This document shows positions 26,054-35,448 of a stretch of 64,000 bases of DNA, in pieces (the first letter of the stretch is position 1; every line of letters begins with the position of its first letter). The notes under the pieces were generated by a model. It was given only the letters and a program-made list of their open reading frames with translations, was not told the origin of the DNA and did not search any database. The position numbers and the translations under genes were made by a program. The stretch comes from Streptomyces avidinii (lineage in GTDB: Bacteria > Actinomycetota > Actinomycetes > Streptomycetales > Streptomycetaceae): contig NZ_BMVL01000001.1 in the NCBI RefSeq assembly GCF_014650695.1, forward strand, positions 1 through 64,000, given 5' to 3'.

Positions 26054-28878
26054 CCGGGCCTCCGCAGGGACACGAGGTCGGCCAGCTCGCGGTCGGTCAG
26101 CTCGGTCAGCGCCGACTCCCCGGAGCCCAGGACGGCGTCGGCCAGGGCCCGCTTCGCCTCCAGCATCTCGGCGATGCGGTCCTCGACGGTGCCCTCGGCG
26201 ATGATCCGGTGGACCTGAACGGGCTGGGTCTGGCCGATGCGGTAGGCGCGGTCGGTGGCCTGTTCCTCCACGGCCGGGTTCCACCAACGGTCGAAGTGGA
26301 TGACGTGTCCGGCCCGGGTGAGGTTCAGCCCGGTGCCCGCCGCCTTCAGGGACAGCAGGAACACGGGGACCTCGCCTGCCTGGAAGCGGTCGACCAGCTC
26401 CTCCCGGCGCGGCACCGGCGTCCCGCCGTGCAGCAGCTGCGAAGCGATCCCGCGGGCCTGCAGGTGCCGTTCGATCAGGCGGGCCATCGTCACGTACTGG
26501 GTGAAGACCAGCACCGAGCCGCCCTCGGCCAGGATCGTGTCCAGCAACTCGTCCAGCAGGGCGAGTTTGCCCGAGCGGTGCGGGATGCGGGGCTGCTCCT
26601 CCTTCAGGTACTGGGCGGGGTGGTTGCAGATCTGCTTGAGCGAGGCCAGCAGCTTCATGATCATGCCGCGCCGTTCCATGCCCTCGCTCGACTCGATCAC
26701 GGCCATCGCCTCGTCCACCGCGGCCCGGTAGAGCGAGGCCTGCTCCCGGGTGAGGGAGACCGGGTGGTCGGTCTCGGTCTTGGGCGGCAGCTCGGGCGCG
26801 ATCCCCGGATCGGACTTCTTGCGGCGCAGCAGGAACGGCCGGACGAGCGCGGACAGCCGGGCGACCGCCGCCTCATTGCCGCCGTCCTCCTCCTGCTGGT
26901 GCTCCACGGGGCGGGCATGGCGGGCCCGGAACGCGGTCAGCGGTCCCAGCAGCCCCGGCGTGGTCCAGTCGAGCAGCGCCCAGAGCTCGGAGAGGTTGTT
27001 CTCCACCGGGGTACCGGTCAGCGCCACCCGGGCCGGCGCCGGCACCGTGCGCAGCGCCTTCGCGGTCGCCGAATGCGGGTTCTTGACGTGCTGCGCCTCA
27101 TCGGCGACGACCATGCCCCAGCTCTGTTCGGCGAGCAGCGCGGCGCTGGCGCGCATCGTCCCGTAGGTGGTGAGCACGAACCCGCCGGCGCAGGACGTCA
27201 GGTCCTCGATGCTGCGGCTGCCGCCGTGGAAGCGGCGTACGGGCGTGCCGGGGGCGAACTTCTCGATCTCCCGCTGCCAGTTGCCGAGGAGGGACGCGGG
27301 GCACACGACGAGCGTCGGCTCCGGCCGGTCCCGGTGCAGGTGCAGGGCGATCAGCGTGACGGTCTTGCCGAGGCCCATGTCGTCTGCGAGGCAGCCGCCG
27401 AGACCGAGCGAGGTCATCAGGTCCAGCCAGGCCAGGCCGCGCGCCTGGTAGTCGCGCAGGGTGGCCTTGAGGGCGGCGGGCTGCGGCAGCGGCGGCTGCT
27501 CCCCCGTCAGCCGGTCCCGCAGCGCGGCCAGCGCCCCCACCGGCACCGCCTCGACGGGCGCGCCGTCGACCTCGGCCGTCCCCGTCAGTACGGTGGCCAG
27601 CGCGTCGACCGGATCCAGCACGCCCAGCTCCCGCTTGCGCGCCTTGCGCACCAGCTCCGGATCGACCCGCACCCACTGGTCCCGCAGCCGGACGACGGGC
27701 CGGTGCGCCTGGGCGAGCGCGTCCATCTCCCCGGGGGTGAGCCGGTCGCCGCCCAGCGCCAGCTCCCAGGAGAAGGCGAAGAGGTGCTCGGCGTCGAAGA
27801 AGGCGGTCCCGTCGGTCGCGGACCCGGGCGCGGTGGATCGTACGACGGCGGTCGCCGACAGGGTACGGGCCAGCTCGCGCGGCCAGTGGACCAGGACCCC
27901 GGCGGCCGCCAGGCGGCTCGCGGCCACCCCGAGCAGGTCCTCCAGCTCCGGGTCGGACAGGGCGAGCGCATCGGGCACGGGCTGGTCCAGCAGGCGCAGC
28001 AGCGGCGGCCAGACCCGGGCGGCCCTGCGCAGCGCGAGCACGGCGTCGATCCGGGCGCGCGGGCCGAAGCCGGCCGAAGCCGTGCCCGCCCACAGCTGCC
28101 CGGCATCGGCGACCAGGGTCGGATCGGCGAGGCTGTGGATCTGGACGACGGCGGCCCCGGCACGGCGGGTGTCGGCTTCCTCGGCCGCGTCGAAGAGGCG
28201 GAAGGAGGACAGGTCGAGCCGGAGCGAGATCCCGACGCCGGTATCGGCGCCGACCGCGACCTGAGCGGCCCAGTCCTGTATCCCGGGGACCCGCTGCGGC
28301 TCCCGCGCGGCGAACGGCCGCCCGGCGGCCACGGCGGCGGCCGGAGTGCGGGGCAGGCTGTCTGCGACGGCGTCGAGGAACGCCCGGACCAGCGCCTCCG
28401 GTTCGGGCAGCTGGAGCGGGCGGCGGCCGGCCAGGGGGGTCGCGTACCCCTCGTGCGGCAGCGCGGCGGCGACCGCGCGGAGATGGTCGATGTCGGCGGC
28501 GTCGAGCGGTCCGGCCCGCCAGGCGTCGACGCCCTCGGGGGTGATCCCGGGGAGGAGCCGGCCGCGGGCGGCGAGGGCGAGCGCCTGCCGGGCGGCGGTG
28601 CCCCAGGCACGGGTGGCGGGATGCGCGGCGGGGCTGCGGGGTGCCTGCGCGAGCAGGGGCAGGGCGGCGGCGACGGTGAAGGTCACCGCGGGCACGGTCC
28701 GGCTGCGCACCCCGTCGCCGTGCGGGCGTACGACGGTGAGCGGCCGGGGCTCGCCCGCCTCGGGCAGGGCGTCCCCGTCGGGCGCCCAGAAGGCGACCCG
28801 CCCCTCCCTGGGGACGGCGGCGGGCAGGAAGACGGCGGCGTGCCACAGCAGCGCGGCGGCCTGCGGCTGCGTGCTCAT
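26050..28878 (-). CDS. SNF2-family DEAD/DEAH-box helicase
   Basis: 942 residues. The N-terminal half is the alpha/beta region found in bacterial HepA-like SNF2 proteins (SNF2_N-associated DUF3670 type). The ATPase core has Walker A DDMGLGKTVT (near residue 505), motif II VVADEAQHVKN (DEAQ), ALTGTPVENN, then the helicase C domain with VFTQYV, LSLKAAGTGLNL and motif VI ATDRAYRIGQTQPV. Such proteins translocate on double-stranded DNA and remodel DNA-protein complexes. First gene of a two-gene operon with the SWIM protein. Its upstream region has a 29-bp tandem repeat. The pair is common in streptomycetes but its role is unknown to me. Confidence 0.93.
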   Translation of the reverse strand: MSTQPQAAALLWHAAVFLPAAVPREGRVAFWAPDGDALPEAGEPRPLTVVRPHGDGVRSRTVPAVTFTVAAALPLLAQAPRSPAAHPATRAWGTAARQALALAARGRLLPGITPEGVDAWRAGPLDAADIDHLRAVAAALPHEGYATPLAGRRPLQLPEPEALVRAFLDAVADSLPRTPAAAVAAGRPFAAREPQRVPGIQDWAAQVAVGADTGVGISLRLDLSSFRLFDAAEEADTRRAGAAVVQIHSLADPTLVADAGQLWAGTASAGFGPRARIDAVLALRRAARVWPPLLRLLDQPVPDALALSDPELEDLLGVAASRLAAAGVLVHWPRELARTLSATAVVRSTAPGSATDGTAFFDAEHLFAFSWELALGGDRLTPGEMDALAQAHRPVVRLRDQWVRVDPELVRKARKRELGVLDPVDALATVLTGTAEVDGAPVEAVPVGALAALRDRLTGEQPPLPQPAALKATLRDYQARGLAWLDLMTSLGLGGCLADDMGLGKTVTLIALHLHRDRPEPTLVVCPASLLGNWQREIEKFAPGTPVRRFHGGSRSIEDLTSCAGGFVLTTYGTMRASAALLAEQSWGMVVADEAQHVKNPHSATAKALRTVPAPARVALTGTPVENNLSELWALLDWTTPGLLGPLTAFRARHARPVEHQQEEDGGNEAAVARLSALVRPFLLRRKKSDPGIAPELPPKTETDHPVSLTREQASLYRAAVDEAMAVIESSEGMERRGMIMKLLASLKQICNHPAQYLKEEQPRIPHRSGKLALLDELLDTILAEGGSVLVFTQYVTMARLIERHLQARGIASQLLHGGTPVPRREELVDRFQAGEVPVFLLSLKAAGTGLNLTRAGHVIHFDRWWNPAVEEQATDRAYRIGQTQPVQVHRIIAEGTVEDRIAEMLEAKRALADAVLGSGESALTELTDRELADLVSLRRPG

Positions 28879-28909
28879 CGCTGTCCCCCTCCCCGTCCGG
28901 TGCCCGTCG

Positions 28910-28967
28910 GAGCCCGATCGGTGTGTTCCGGTACCGCCGAGCCCGTTCGGTGTGTTCCTGTACCGAC
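28910..28967. repeat. 29-bp tandem direct repeat upstream of the SNF2/SWIM operon
   Basis: Two head-to-tail copies (28910-28938 and 28939-28967) agree at 26 of 29 positions; the core is CGGTGTGTTCC followed by GTACCG. They lie 32-89 bases before the helicase ATG, where a promoter is expected, so they may be paired operator sites. Confidence 0.8.
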
Positions 28968-29009
28968 GAGTTTAGGCGTGGCCACCGACAACGCCTTCTG
29001 ACCTGCGGT

Positions 29010-30317
29010 TCAGCGGGCCCAGCGGCCCTGCTCCAGTGCAAACCCGTACACCGGCCGACCGGTCGCGGCGCTCGTGCGCAGCGGCCGCCCGTCGTCGTCG
29101 ATGCGCAGGGTGCCCGACCCGGACGGGCCGGTCCACCGGAGGTCGAGGGACCAGTCGCAGTCGCATCCCGTGGTGGCCGCCTCCACCCTCAGGACGACGG
29201 GCTCGGAGGCCGAGACGCGCAAGGGGAGGACGGGGGCGGGCAGCGGGCTGCCGCCGTCGTTCCCGGCGACGGGCCGGGCGAGGGGGCGCGGCGCGTCCAG
29301 GTTGACGGCGAACACGGCAGGGGTGAGCCCGCCGCCGCAGCCCTGCGACATCTGGTAGACGTTCCAGGCCGGCGGCTTGCGGCGGGCCGCCACCCGTACT
29401 TCCAGGTCCTCCAGCACCACGGCGCCCGGCCCCGTGCCGTGCAGGGTGACCTCCACGATCTGCGACCCGGCGTGCACGGCACGCTGCGCCGACGCCCAGG
29501 CGGGCGCGTCCGCCTCCACGGGCGGCGGGGCCACGACGCCGGGACCGCGCTCGCTGAGGTAGGCGTGGTCGCATCCCGCGGTCCACACGTGCGGGCGGAC
29601 CGCCGCCTTGAGGGGCGCGACCGGGGCCCGGCCCGGGGCCGATGCCGGCGGTGACGCGGGCGGCGCGGCGGTGGCCGGGCCGGACCCCGGAGCCGATGAC
29701 CCGGCCGGCCCGGTCGGCCCGGTCGGCCCCGCCGACCCGGTCGGTGGCGTCGGCTCCGGTGCACCGGGCGCCGCCGGTACCGACGCGGCCGGCGGGGTCG
29801 CACCCGTACCCGTACTCCCGCCCGCGCGCGGCGCGCGGGACTCGGGACCGGCGGCCGCCAGCAGCGCCACGGCCACCGCCCCGGCCGTCACCCCCGCGGC
29901 CACGACCACGGCCGCCCGCCGCCGGTACCGGGCCCGCCGGGCCACCGGCTCCGGCGCCCCTACGACAACGGGCTCTGGCTCGGGCTCGGGCTCTGGCTCG
30001 GGCTCGGGCTCGGACTCGGACTCGGCCCGAAGCACAGGCTCCGGTGCCGGCACCGGCACCGGCACCACCCCCGCCCGCCGTCGCGCATCCGCCAGCAGCC
30101 ACGCCCGGTGCAGGTCCACCGCCTCCCCCCGCGATGCCCCGCAGGCCCGGGCGAAGCGGTCGACCACGGCGAACTCCGCCGGCAGCGCCTCCCCGTTGCA
30201 GTACCGGTGCAGCGTCGACGTACTCGTGTGCAGTCGGCGCGCCAAGGCTCCGTAACTGAGCCCGGCACGCTCCTTCAGCTCCCGCATCAGCCGCGCGAAA
30301 TTCTCGGCCTCGCTCAC
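29010..30317 (-). CDS. HTH (XRE-type) protein with membrane helix and extracytoplasmic domain
   Basis: 435 residues from GTG 30317, preceded by GGGGGAGA. Residues about 1-60 are a helix-turn-helix (LSYGALARRLHTSTSTLHRYCNG), as in Streptomyces proteins annotated XRE/helix-turn-helix. An acidic proline stretch of alternating Glu-Pro follows (about 100-115), then an Arg-rich patch and one membrane helix (about 130-155), a Pro/Gly/Ala linker, and a C-terminal domain with four or more cysteines (CDHAY, QGCGGG, TGCDCDW), presumably outside the cell. The layout suggests a membrane-bound regulator that couples an outer signal to DNA; no ligand is known. Confidence 0.75.
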   Translation of the reverse strand: MSEAENFARLMRELKERAGLSYGALARRLHTSTSTLHRYCNGEALPAEFAVVDRFARACGASRGEAVDLHRAWLLADARRRAGVVPVPVPAPEPVLRAESESEPEPEPEPEPEPEPVVVGAPEPVARRARYRRRAAVVVAAGVTAGAVAVALLAAAGPESRAPRAGGSTGTGATPPAASVPAAPGAPEPTPPTGSAGPTGPTGPAGSSAPGSGPATAAPPASPPASAPGRAPVAPLKAAVRPHVWTAGCDHAYLSERGPGVVAPPPVEADAPAWASAQRAVHAGSQIVEVTLHGTGPGAVVLEDLEVRVAARRKPPAWNVYQMSQGCGGGLTPAVFAVNLDAPRPLARPVAGNDGGSPLPAPVLPLRVSASEPVVLRVEAATTGCDCDWSLDLRWTGPSGSGTLRIDDDGRPLRTSAATGRPVYGFALEQGRWAR

Positions 30318-30498
30318 GCTCTCCCCCGTTCCGCGTCCCGCGACAGCGTTCCATGCATGAGGTGTTCCCCCAGGTGACAGCACGTACGGCCGTTCCAGCG
30401 TCCCGGATTCGCCCCAATCCGTCGCCCGCCACGCCGTCCGGGGAACAGGCTCGTCAGGCACACACCACCGCACTCGACGCTCACGGGGAGTACCGAAC

Positions 30499-31116
30499 AT
30501 GTTCCGACGTACCGACACCGCCGCGACGCTCGCCACTGCGCTCGTCGCGGCGGCCGCCGCCCTCGTCCTGACCGCCTCTACCTCGGCCGCGGCCGCCACT
30601 GCCCCCGGCTTCCTGGCCGGAACCGATCTCCCGCCGCACCCCACCTCGCCCTGGTACGCGGGTGCTGTCACCAAGGGGCTGCCCGAGACCCCGCCGTTCT
30701 GCCTGGACGGCGTGCTGCCGGCCGCGGGGAGCTGGCACCGCGTCTTCGGTACCGAGTACGACACCGGTGCCGTGCAGGTCTCCGTACGGTCCACCTCGCC
30801 CGCCGCGGCGGCCAAGCTGGCCGGAACCCTGGAGCGCAAGGTGGCGGCCTGCGCCGCCGACTGGCTGCGGACGACCCCGGGCGGCACCGCTTCCTGGCAG
30901 GACTACGGCACGCTCCCCGTCGAGGAGGGCGCGCACGTCTACGGGGTCCACACCTCGATCCCCGAGTCCGAGCCCGGCGTGCACCTGTTCGGGATCGGGC
31001 GCGACGGCTCCACGGTGACCGTCGTGCAGTGGGGTCAGATGGGCGACCTGTCCCACGCTCCGGTCGCCGCCTTCAAGAAGACGACCACCAAGGCCGTGAA
31101 CAAGCTGAACCCGTAG
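30499..31116 (+). CDS. Secreted protein of unknown function
   Basis: 205 residues with a Sec signal (Arg3-Arg4, hydrophobic 9-27, Ala-rich end near AAAATAPG). Two cysteines (FCLDG and AACAADW) may form a disulfide. The rest is compact alpha/beta with no known motif. GGGGAG precedes the ATG at proper spacing. It is divergent from the HTH-membrane protein gene, across a 181-base region without clear promoters. Confidence 0.65.
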   Translation: MFRRTDTAATLATALVAAAAALVLTASTSAAAATAPGFLAGTDLPPHPTSPWYAGAVTKGLPETPPFCLDGVLPAAGSWHRVFGTEYDTGAVQVSVRSTSPAAAAKLAGTLERKVAACAADWLRTTPGGTASWQDYGTLPVEEGAHVYGVHTSIPESEPGVHLFGIGRDGSTVTVVQWGQMGDLSHAPVAAFKKTTTKAVNKLNP

Positions 31117-31236
31117 CGGGACCCGTAGCAGGACCCGGAGCAGGACCCGGAGCGGGATCGATGGCTCGACCCGCGGGCCGGCCCGCGGCCCGGCCCGCCG
31201 CCGCAGGCCGGAGTGGGACCATGGACGGGAGAGGCG

Positions 31237-31503
31237 ATGTCCATGCGTTCGGGAAACGAACCGGTGACCGCCCGCAGTCCGCTGCGGCTGCGGTTCTGGC
31301 TGGGTGTCTGGGGGCTGGTCTGGGCCGCCGCCGGCACGGCCGTGTTCTCGCTGGTGGGCCGCCCGGGATGGGCGGCCGCCTGCGGGGTGCTGGCGGTGGT
31401 CGTGGCCGTGGACCTGTTCATGATCGTGCGCCATATGCGCCAGGGCCCGCACTACCAGCCGGGCCCGGACGTCCCTCCGTACGAGCCGCCCGGGAGCCGC
31501 TGA
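31237..31503 (+). CDS. DUF6343-type small membrane protein
   Basis: 88 residues from ATG 31237, with GGGAGAGG just upstream. SPLRLRFWLGVWGLVWAAAGTAVFSLV and a second hydrophobic helix (AACGVLAVVVAVDLFMIV) make two membrane segments; a proline-rich tail ending PPYEPPGSR follows. This is a small actinomycete family of unknown role. Confidence 0.75.
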   Translation: MSMRSGNEPVTARSPLRLRFWLGVWGLVWAAAGTAVFSLVGRPGWAAACGVLAVVVAVDLFMIVRHMRQGPHYQPGPDVPPYEPPGSR

Positions 31504-31560
31504 GCAGGTGAACCGGTCATCGAGTGAACCGGTCATCGGGTGAGCGGGTAAGCGGCTGCT

Positions 31561-31962
31561 TCAGGCGGAGTCGCCCGCGGCCGGGTCCTCGAAGCGGGCC
31601 GCAGCCAGGTACTCGGGCTGCGGGTCGAGGGCCGCCGCGAGGCGGAAGTGCTTGCGCGCCTGCTCCGGCCGGCCCGAGCGCTGGAAGGTCCGGGCCAGCG
31701 CGAAGTGGGCGAAGGCATTGTCCGGCTCCCGCTCCAGCACCAGCTCGAACTCCAGCTCCGCCGGACGCAGTTGCGCGGCGGCGAAGAAGGCCCGGGCGCG
31801 CAGCAGCCGGGCCGCAGTGTTCTCCGGGTGCGCGGCTATGACCGAGTCGAGCAGCTTGACCGCACCGCGCGGGTCCCGGGCGGCGAGCAGGTGCTCGGCG
31901 GCCCGGTAGTCGATGACGTGGGTTTCCGGGCTGGACGGGGTGGGGCGAGTGGTCTCGGACAC
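31561..31962 (-). CDS. Tetratricopeptide-repeat protein
   Basis: 133 residues from GTG 31962 (VSETTRP), preceded by GGGAAGGA. About two and a half TPR units are visible (AAEHLLAARDPRGAVKLLDSVIAAHPEN, ARLLRARAFFAAAQLRPAELEFELVLEREPDN and AHFALARTFQRSGRPEQARKHFRLAAALDP by position, residues 22-115). TPRs mediate protein contacts; the partner is unknown. It lies 66 bases after coaE and is probably the last gene of the PAC2-coaE-TPR operon. Confidence 0.85.
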   Translation of the reverse strand: MSETTRPTPSSPETHVIDYRAAEHLLAARDPRGAVKLLDSVIAAHPENTAARLLRARAFFAAAQLRPAELEFELVLEREPDNAFAHFALARTFQRSGRPEQARKHFRLAAALDPQPEYLAAARFEDPAAGDSA

Positions 31963-32028
31963 GATCGAAATCCTTCCCTCTACGGGCGCGTTCAACGCCC
32001 CCGCCCCACCCGCTATTCCATGCACACG

Positions 32029-32637
32029 TCAGATCGCCCCGCCGGACGCCCGCTCCACGAGTTCTTCCCACACCTTGCGCACCTGCGGTTCCAGCGCCTC
32101 CAGCGGCCCGTCGTTGTCGATCACGAGGGTCGCCACCGCGAGCCGCTGCTCCCGCGTGGCCTGAGCGGCCATCCGGGCCCGCGCCTCCTCCTCGGCCATG
32201 CCGCGCCGCGCAGTCAGCCGCGTCAGCTGGGTCTGCGGGGCCGCGTCGACGACGACGACGAGGTCGTAGAGCGGCGCCAGGCCGTTCTCCGCGAGCAGCG
32301 GTACGTCGTGCACCACGATCGCGCCGGCCCCGGCGGCGGCCTCCAGCTCGGCCGACCGGGCCCCCACCAGGGGGTGCACGATCGAGTTCAGCGTCCGGAG
32401 CTTCGCCGGGTCCGCGAACACGATGGATCCCAGCTTCGGCCGGTCCAGCGTGCCCTCCGCGGTCAGCACCGACTCCCCGAAGGCCGCCACGACGGCCGCG
32501 AGTCCCGGCGTACCGGGTTCCACGACCTCTCGTGCGATCCGATCGGCGTCGACGACGATCGCCCCGTACCCCGCCAGCAGTCGCGAGACCTCGCTCTTGC
32601 CGGCACCGATTCCGCCCGTCAGGCCTACTTTCAGCAT
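32029..32637 (-). CDS. coaE: Dephospho-CoA kinase
   Basis: 202 residues. Phosphorylates the 3'-hydroxyl of dephospho-CoA, the last step of CoA synthesis. P-loop [14 protein letters not shown] at residues 5-18, substrate motif [12 protein letters not shown], and the conserved VHPLV and [11 protein letters not shown] are present. Start ATG 32637 gives the typical MLKVGLTGG opening. It is 31 bases downstream of the PAC2 gene. Confidence 0.95.
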   Translation of the reverse strand: MLKVGLTGGIGAGKSEVSRLLAGYGAIVVDADRIAREVVEPGTPGLAAVVAAFGESVLTAEGTLDRPKLGSIVFADPAKLRTLNSIVHPLVGARSAELEAAAGAGAIVVHDVPLLAENGLAPLYDLVVVVDAAPQTQLTRLTARRGMAEEEARARMAAQATREQRLAVATLVIDNDGPLEALEPQVRKVWEELVERASGGAI

Positions 32638-32668
32638 GCCCCGCAGCATAGGGGGCCCCGCTCGTACG

Positions 32669-33607
32669 TCAGTTCTCGCCCTCGCGCTCCGCGAGGAAGC
32701 GCTCGAACTCGCGGCCGAGCTCGTCCGCCGACGGCAGCTCCGCCGGCTCGGCGATCATGTTGCCGCGGGTCTCGGCACCGGCGGCCGCGTCGTACTGGTG
32801 CTCCAGCCCCTGCACCAGGCTGACCAGCTCCTCGTCGCCCTCGCGGATCTGCCGGTCGATCTCCGTCTGCGTGCGGTGCGCCTCGGTGCGCAGCGCGTGC
32901 GCCACGGCCGGCAGCACCAGCCCGGTCGCCGCCGTGATCGCCTCCAGTACCGCCAGCGCGGCGTCCGGGTACGGGGAACGCGCCACGTAGTGCGGTACGT
33001 GGGCGGCGACGCCCAGGACGTCGTGCCCGGCCTGTGCCAGGCGGAACTCCACCAGGGACTCCGCGCTGCCCGGCACCTGCGCCTCGTCGAAGGGGCTGCG
33101 GTGGCCCGGCATGAGGTCGGTCCGGTTGCCGTGCGGGGTGATGCCCACGGGGCGGGTGTGCGGGACGCCCATCGGGATGCCGTGGAAGTTGACGGAGAGC
33201 CGGACGCCGAGGCGCTCGACGATCTGCCGGACGGCGACGGAGAAGCGCTCCCACTCCACGTCGGGCTCCGGGCCGGACAGCAGCAGGAAGGGGGCTCCGG
33301 TGGCGTCCTGGACGAGCCGGACCTCCAGCCGCGGCTCCTCGAACTCGGTCCAGTGGTCGCGCTGGAAGGTCAGCAGCGGGCGCCGGGCCCGGTAGTCCAC
33401 CAGCCGGTCCGCGTCGAACCGGGCGACCACCTGGTGGGGCAGGGTGTCCAGCAGCCGCTCGACGATCTGCTCGCCGGCCTCACCCGCGTCGATGTACCCC
33501 TCGAAGTGGTACAGCATGACCAGCCCGGCCGAGTCCTGGGCGACTGCCAGGTCGGCCACCGCCAGGCCCTTGGCATCCCATTCGTACAAACCCTGTGGAT
33601 CAAGCAC
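32669..33607 (-). CDS. PAC2-family protein
   Basis: 312 residues of the PAC2 (proteasome assembly chaperone 2) fold, for example [25 protein letters not shown] near the N-terminus and [19 protein letters not shown] in the middle. In actinobacteria these proteins are conserved but their client is unclear; assembly of an oligomer is a guess from the eukaryotic relative. I use GTG 33607 ([11 protein letters not shown]), 9 bases after GGAGGA, rather than upstream codons. First gene of the PAC2-coaE-TPR operon. Confidence 0.85.
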   Translation of the reverse strand: MLDPQGLYEWDAKGLAVADLAVAQDSAGLVMLYHFEGYIDAGEAGEQIVERLLDTLPHQVVARFDADRLVDYRARRPLLTFQRDHWTEFEEPRLEVRLVQDATGAPFLLLSGPEPDVEWERFSVAVRQIVERLGVRLSVNFHGIPMGVPHTRPVGITPHGNRTDLMPGHRSPFDEAQVPGSAESLVEFRLAQAGHDVLGVAAHVPHYVARSPYPDAALAVLEAITAATGLVLPAVAHALRTEAHRTQTEIDRQIREGDEELVSLVQGLEHQYDAAAGAETRGNMIAEPAELPSADELGREFERFLAEREGEN

Positions 33608-33700
33608 CGTCACCACTCCTCCTCGCCTCGTTCTCAGCCAAGAACGTTCAAGGCGGCGCCGCCATTCCCCAGTTGGCCGCATTCACAGGAACGCAATGGA

Positions 33701-33756
33701 TCAACGTGGATCAACGTGGACCGACGTGGACCGACGAGGGCCGACGGGGATCGACG
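33701..33756. repeat. 10-bp tandem repeat between rpsA and the PAC2 gene
   Basis: Five and a half units of ten bases, TCAACGTGGA, TCAACGTGGA, CCGACGTGGA, CCGACGAGGG, CCGACGGGGA, TCGACG. The period equals about one helical turn. It lies 94-150 bases upstream of the PAC2 start and beyond the rpsA terminator. Confidence 0.85.
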
Positions 33757-33792
33757 CAGCGGGTCGAGGTGCGGGACACCGGGCGCGGAACG

Positions 33793-33830
33793 CGGTGAGG
33801 CCCGCCCCCCGAAGGGGACGGGCCTCACCG
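33793..33830 (-). terminator. rpsA terminator
   Basis: Perfect 12-bp inverted repeat with arms 33793-33804 and 33819-33830 and a 14-base loop, 50 bases after the rpsA stop on the minus strand. A T run is absent, as often in Streptomyces. Confidence 0.75.
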
Positions 33831-33879
33831 TTCACTGCAGTTCAGCTCGGCTCACACCGGAGTGTGATGCGCGCTGCGA

Positions 33880-35388
33880 TCAGCTCTGGCCGCCGGCCAG
33901 CTTCTCGCGGAGCGCGGCCAGGGCCTCGTCCGACGCCAGGGCGCCGGAGGTCTCGTCCGACTCCGAGGAGTACGAACCACCCGAGATGCCCGCACCGGCG
34001 TTGCCACCGGCGGCCGGGGCGGCAGCGCCCTCGGCAGCAGCGGCCTCGTCGGCCTCGCGGCTCTTGATGACCTGAGCCTGGTGCTGCTCGAAGCGCTGCT
34101 GCGCCTCGGCGTACTGGGTCTCCCAGGCCTCGCGCTGCTTGTCGAAGCCCTCGAGCCAGTCGTTGGTCTCGGGGTCGAAGCCCTCGGGGTAGATGTAGTT
34201 GCCCTGGTCGTCGTAGGACGCGGCCATGCCGTACAGGGTCGGGTCGAACTCGACCGACGCCGGGTCGGCACCGAAGGACTCGTTGGCCTGCTTCAGCGAC
34301 AGCGAGATCCGGCGACGCTCAAGGTCGATGTCGATGACCTTGACGAAGATCTCGTCGTTGACCTGGACGACCTGCTCCGGGATCTCCACGTGGCGCTCGG
34401 CCAGCTCGGAGATGTGGACCAGACCCTCGATGCCCTCGTCCACGCGGACGAACGCACCGAACGGAACCAGCTTGGTGACCTTACCCGGGACGACCTGACC
34501 GATCTGGTGGGTCCGGGCGAACTGCTGCCACGGGTCCTCCTGCGTCGCCTTCAGCGACAGGGAGACACGCTCGCGGTCCATGTCGACGTCGAGGACCTCG
34601 ACGGTGACTTCCTGACCGACCTCGACAACCTCGGACGGGTGGTCGATGTGCTTCCAGGACAGCTCGGAGACGTGGACGAGACCGTCGACGCCACCCAGGT
34701 CCACGAAGGCACCGAAGTTGACGATCGAGGAAACGACGCCGGAGCGGACCTGACCCTTCTGCAGGGTGGTGAGGAACGTCTGGCGAACCTCGGACTGGGT
34801 CTGCTCGAGCCAGGCGCGGCGGGACAGGACCACGTTGTTGCGGTTCTTGTCCAGCTCGATGATCTTCGCCTCGAGCTCCTTGCCCACGTAGGGCTGGAGG
34901 TCGCGGACGCGACGCATCTCGACGAGAGAGGCCGGCAGGAAGCCGCGGAGGCCGATGTCCAGGATGAGACCACCCTTGACGACCTCGATGACGGTACCGG
35001 TGACGATGCCGTCTTCTTCCTTGATCTTCTCGATGGTGCCCCAGGCACGCTCGTACTGAGCGCGCTTCTTCGAGAGGATCAGGCGGCCTTCCTTGTCCTC
35101 CTTCTGGAGAACCAGGGCCTCGATCTCGTCGCCGACCTTGACGACCTCGTTCGGGTCGACGTCGTGCTTGATCGAGAGCTCGCGGCTGGGGATCACGCCT
35201 TCGGTCTTGTAACCGATGTCGAGGAGAACCTCGTCCCGGTCAACCTTGACGATGACGCCGTCGACGATGTCGCCATCGTTGAAGTACTTGATCGTCTCGT
35301 CGATCGCCGCGAGGAACGCGTCCGCGTCGCCGATGTCGTTGACCGCAACCTGCGGAGTGGTGGCGGTGGTCTCGGTGCTGCTCGTCAT
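33880..35388 (-). CDS. rpsA: 30S ribosomal protein S1
   Basis: 502 residues. Binds mRNA on the small subunit and helps initiation. Four S1 (OB-fold) repeats are visible, each ending in a strand like RDEVLLDIGYKTEGVIP, VKGGLILDIGLRGFLP, VNFGAFVDLGGVDGLVHVSEL and VPFGAFVRVDEGIEGLVHISEL; actinobacterial S1 has four rather than the six of E. coli. The C-terminal 100 residues are acidic and Ala/Gly-rich. ATG 35388 opens with MTSSTETT. GGAG lies 14 bases upstream inside a hairpin of the leader. Confidence 0.97.
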   Translation of the reverse strand: MTSSTETTATTPQVAVNDIGDADAFLAAIDETIKYFNDGDIVDGVIVKVDRDEVLLDIGYKTEGVIPSRELSIKHDVDPNEVVKVGDEIEALVLQKEDKEGRLILSKKRAQYERAWGTIEKIKEEDGIVTGTVIEVVKGGLILDIGLRGFLPASLVEMRRVRDLQPYVGKELEAKIIELDKNRNNVVLSRRAWLEQTQSEVRQTFLTTLQKGQVRSGVVSSIVNFGAFVDLGGVDGLVHVSELSWKHIDHPSEVVEVGQEVTVEVLDVDMDRERVSLSLKATQEDPWQQFARTHQIGQVVPGKVTKLVPFGAFVRVDEGIEGLVHISELAERHVEIPEQVVQVNDEIFVKVIDIDLERRRISLSLKQANESFGADPASVEFDPTLYGMAASYDDQGNYIYPEGFDPETNDWLEGFDKQREAWETQYAEAQQRFEQHQAQVIKSREADEAAAAEGAAAPAAGGNAGAGISGGSYSSESDETSGALASDEALAALREKLAGGQS

Positions 35389-35394
35389 GTGGGA

Positions 35395-35448
35395 AAGGGC
35401 TCCGGTTACGGACAGAAAGTCGTAGGTACTGCTACGCCGGGAGCCCTT
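35395..35448 (-). promoter_or_regulatory. rpsA leader hairpin covering the Shine-Dalgarno
   Basis: AAGGGCTCC (35448-35440, minus strand) pairs perfectly with GGAGCCCTT (35403-35395), which contains the GGAG used for rpsA initiation 6 bases further on. The 36-base loop holds another 5-bp hairpin (35421-35436). The arrangement could control S1 translation, as autoregulation of S1 is known elsewhere; here it is inference. Confidence 0.55.

Noticed and set aside
26209..29001. A 930-codon open frame on the plus strand across the SNF2 helicase
   Set aside because: Antisense shadow of a real gene with all helicase motifs; its product is low-complexity Arg/Gly/Asp/Val.
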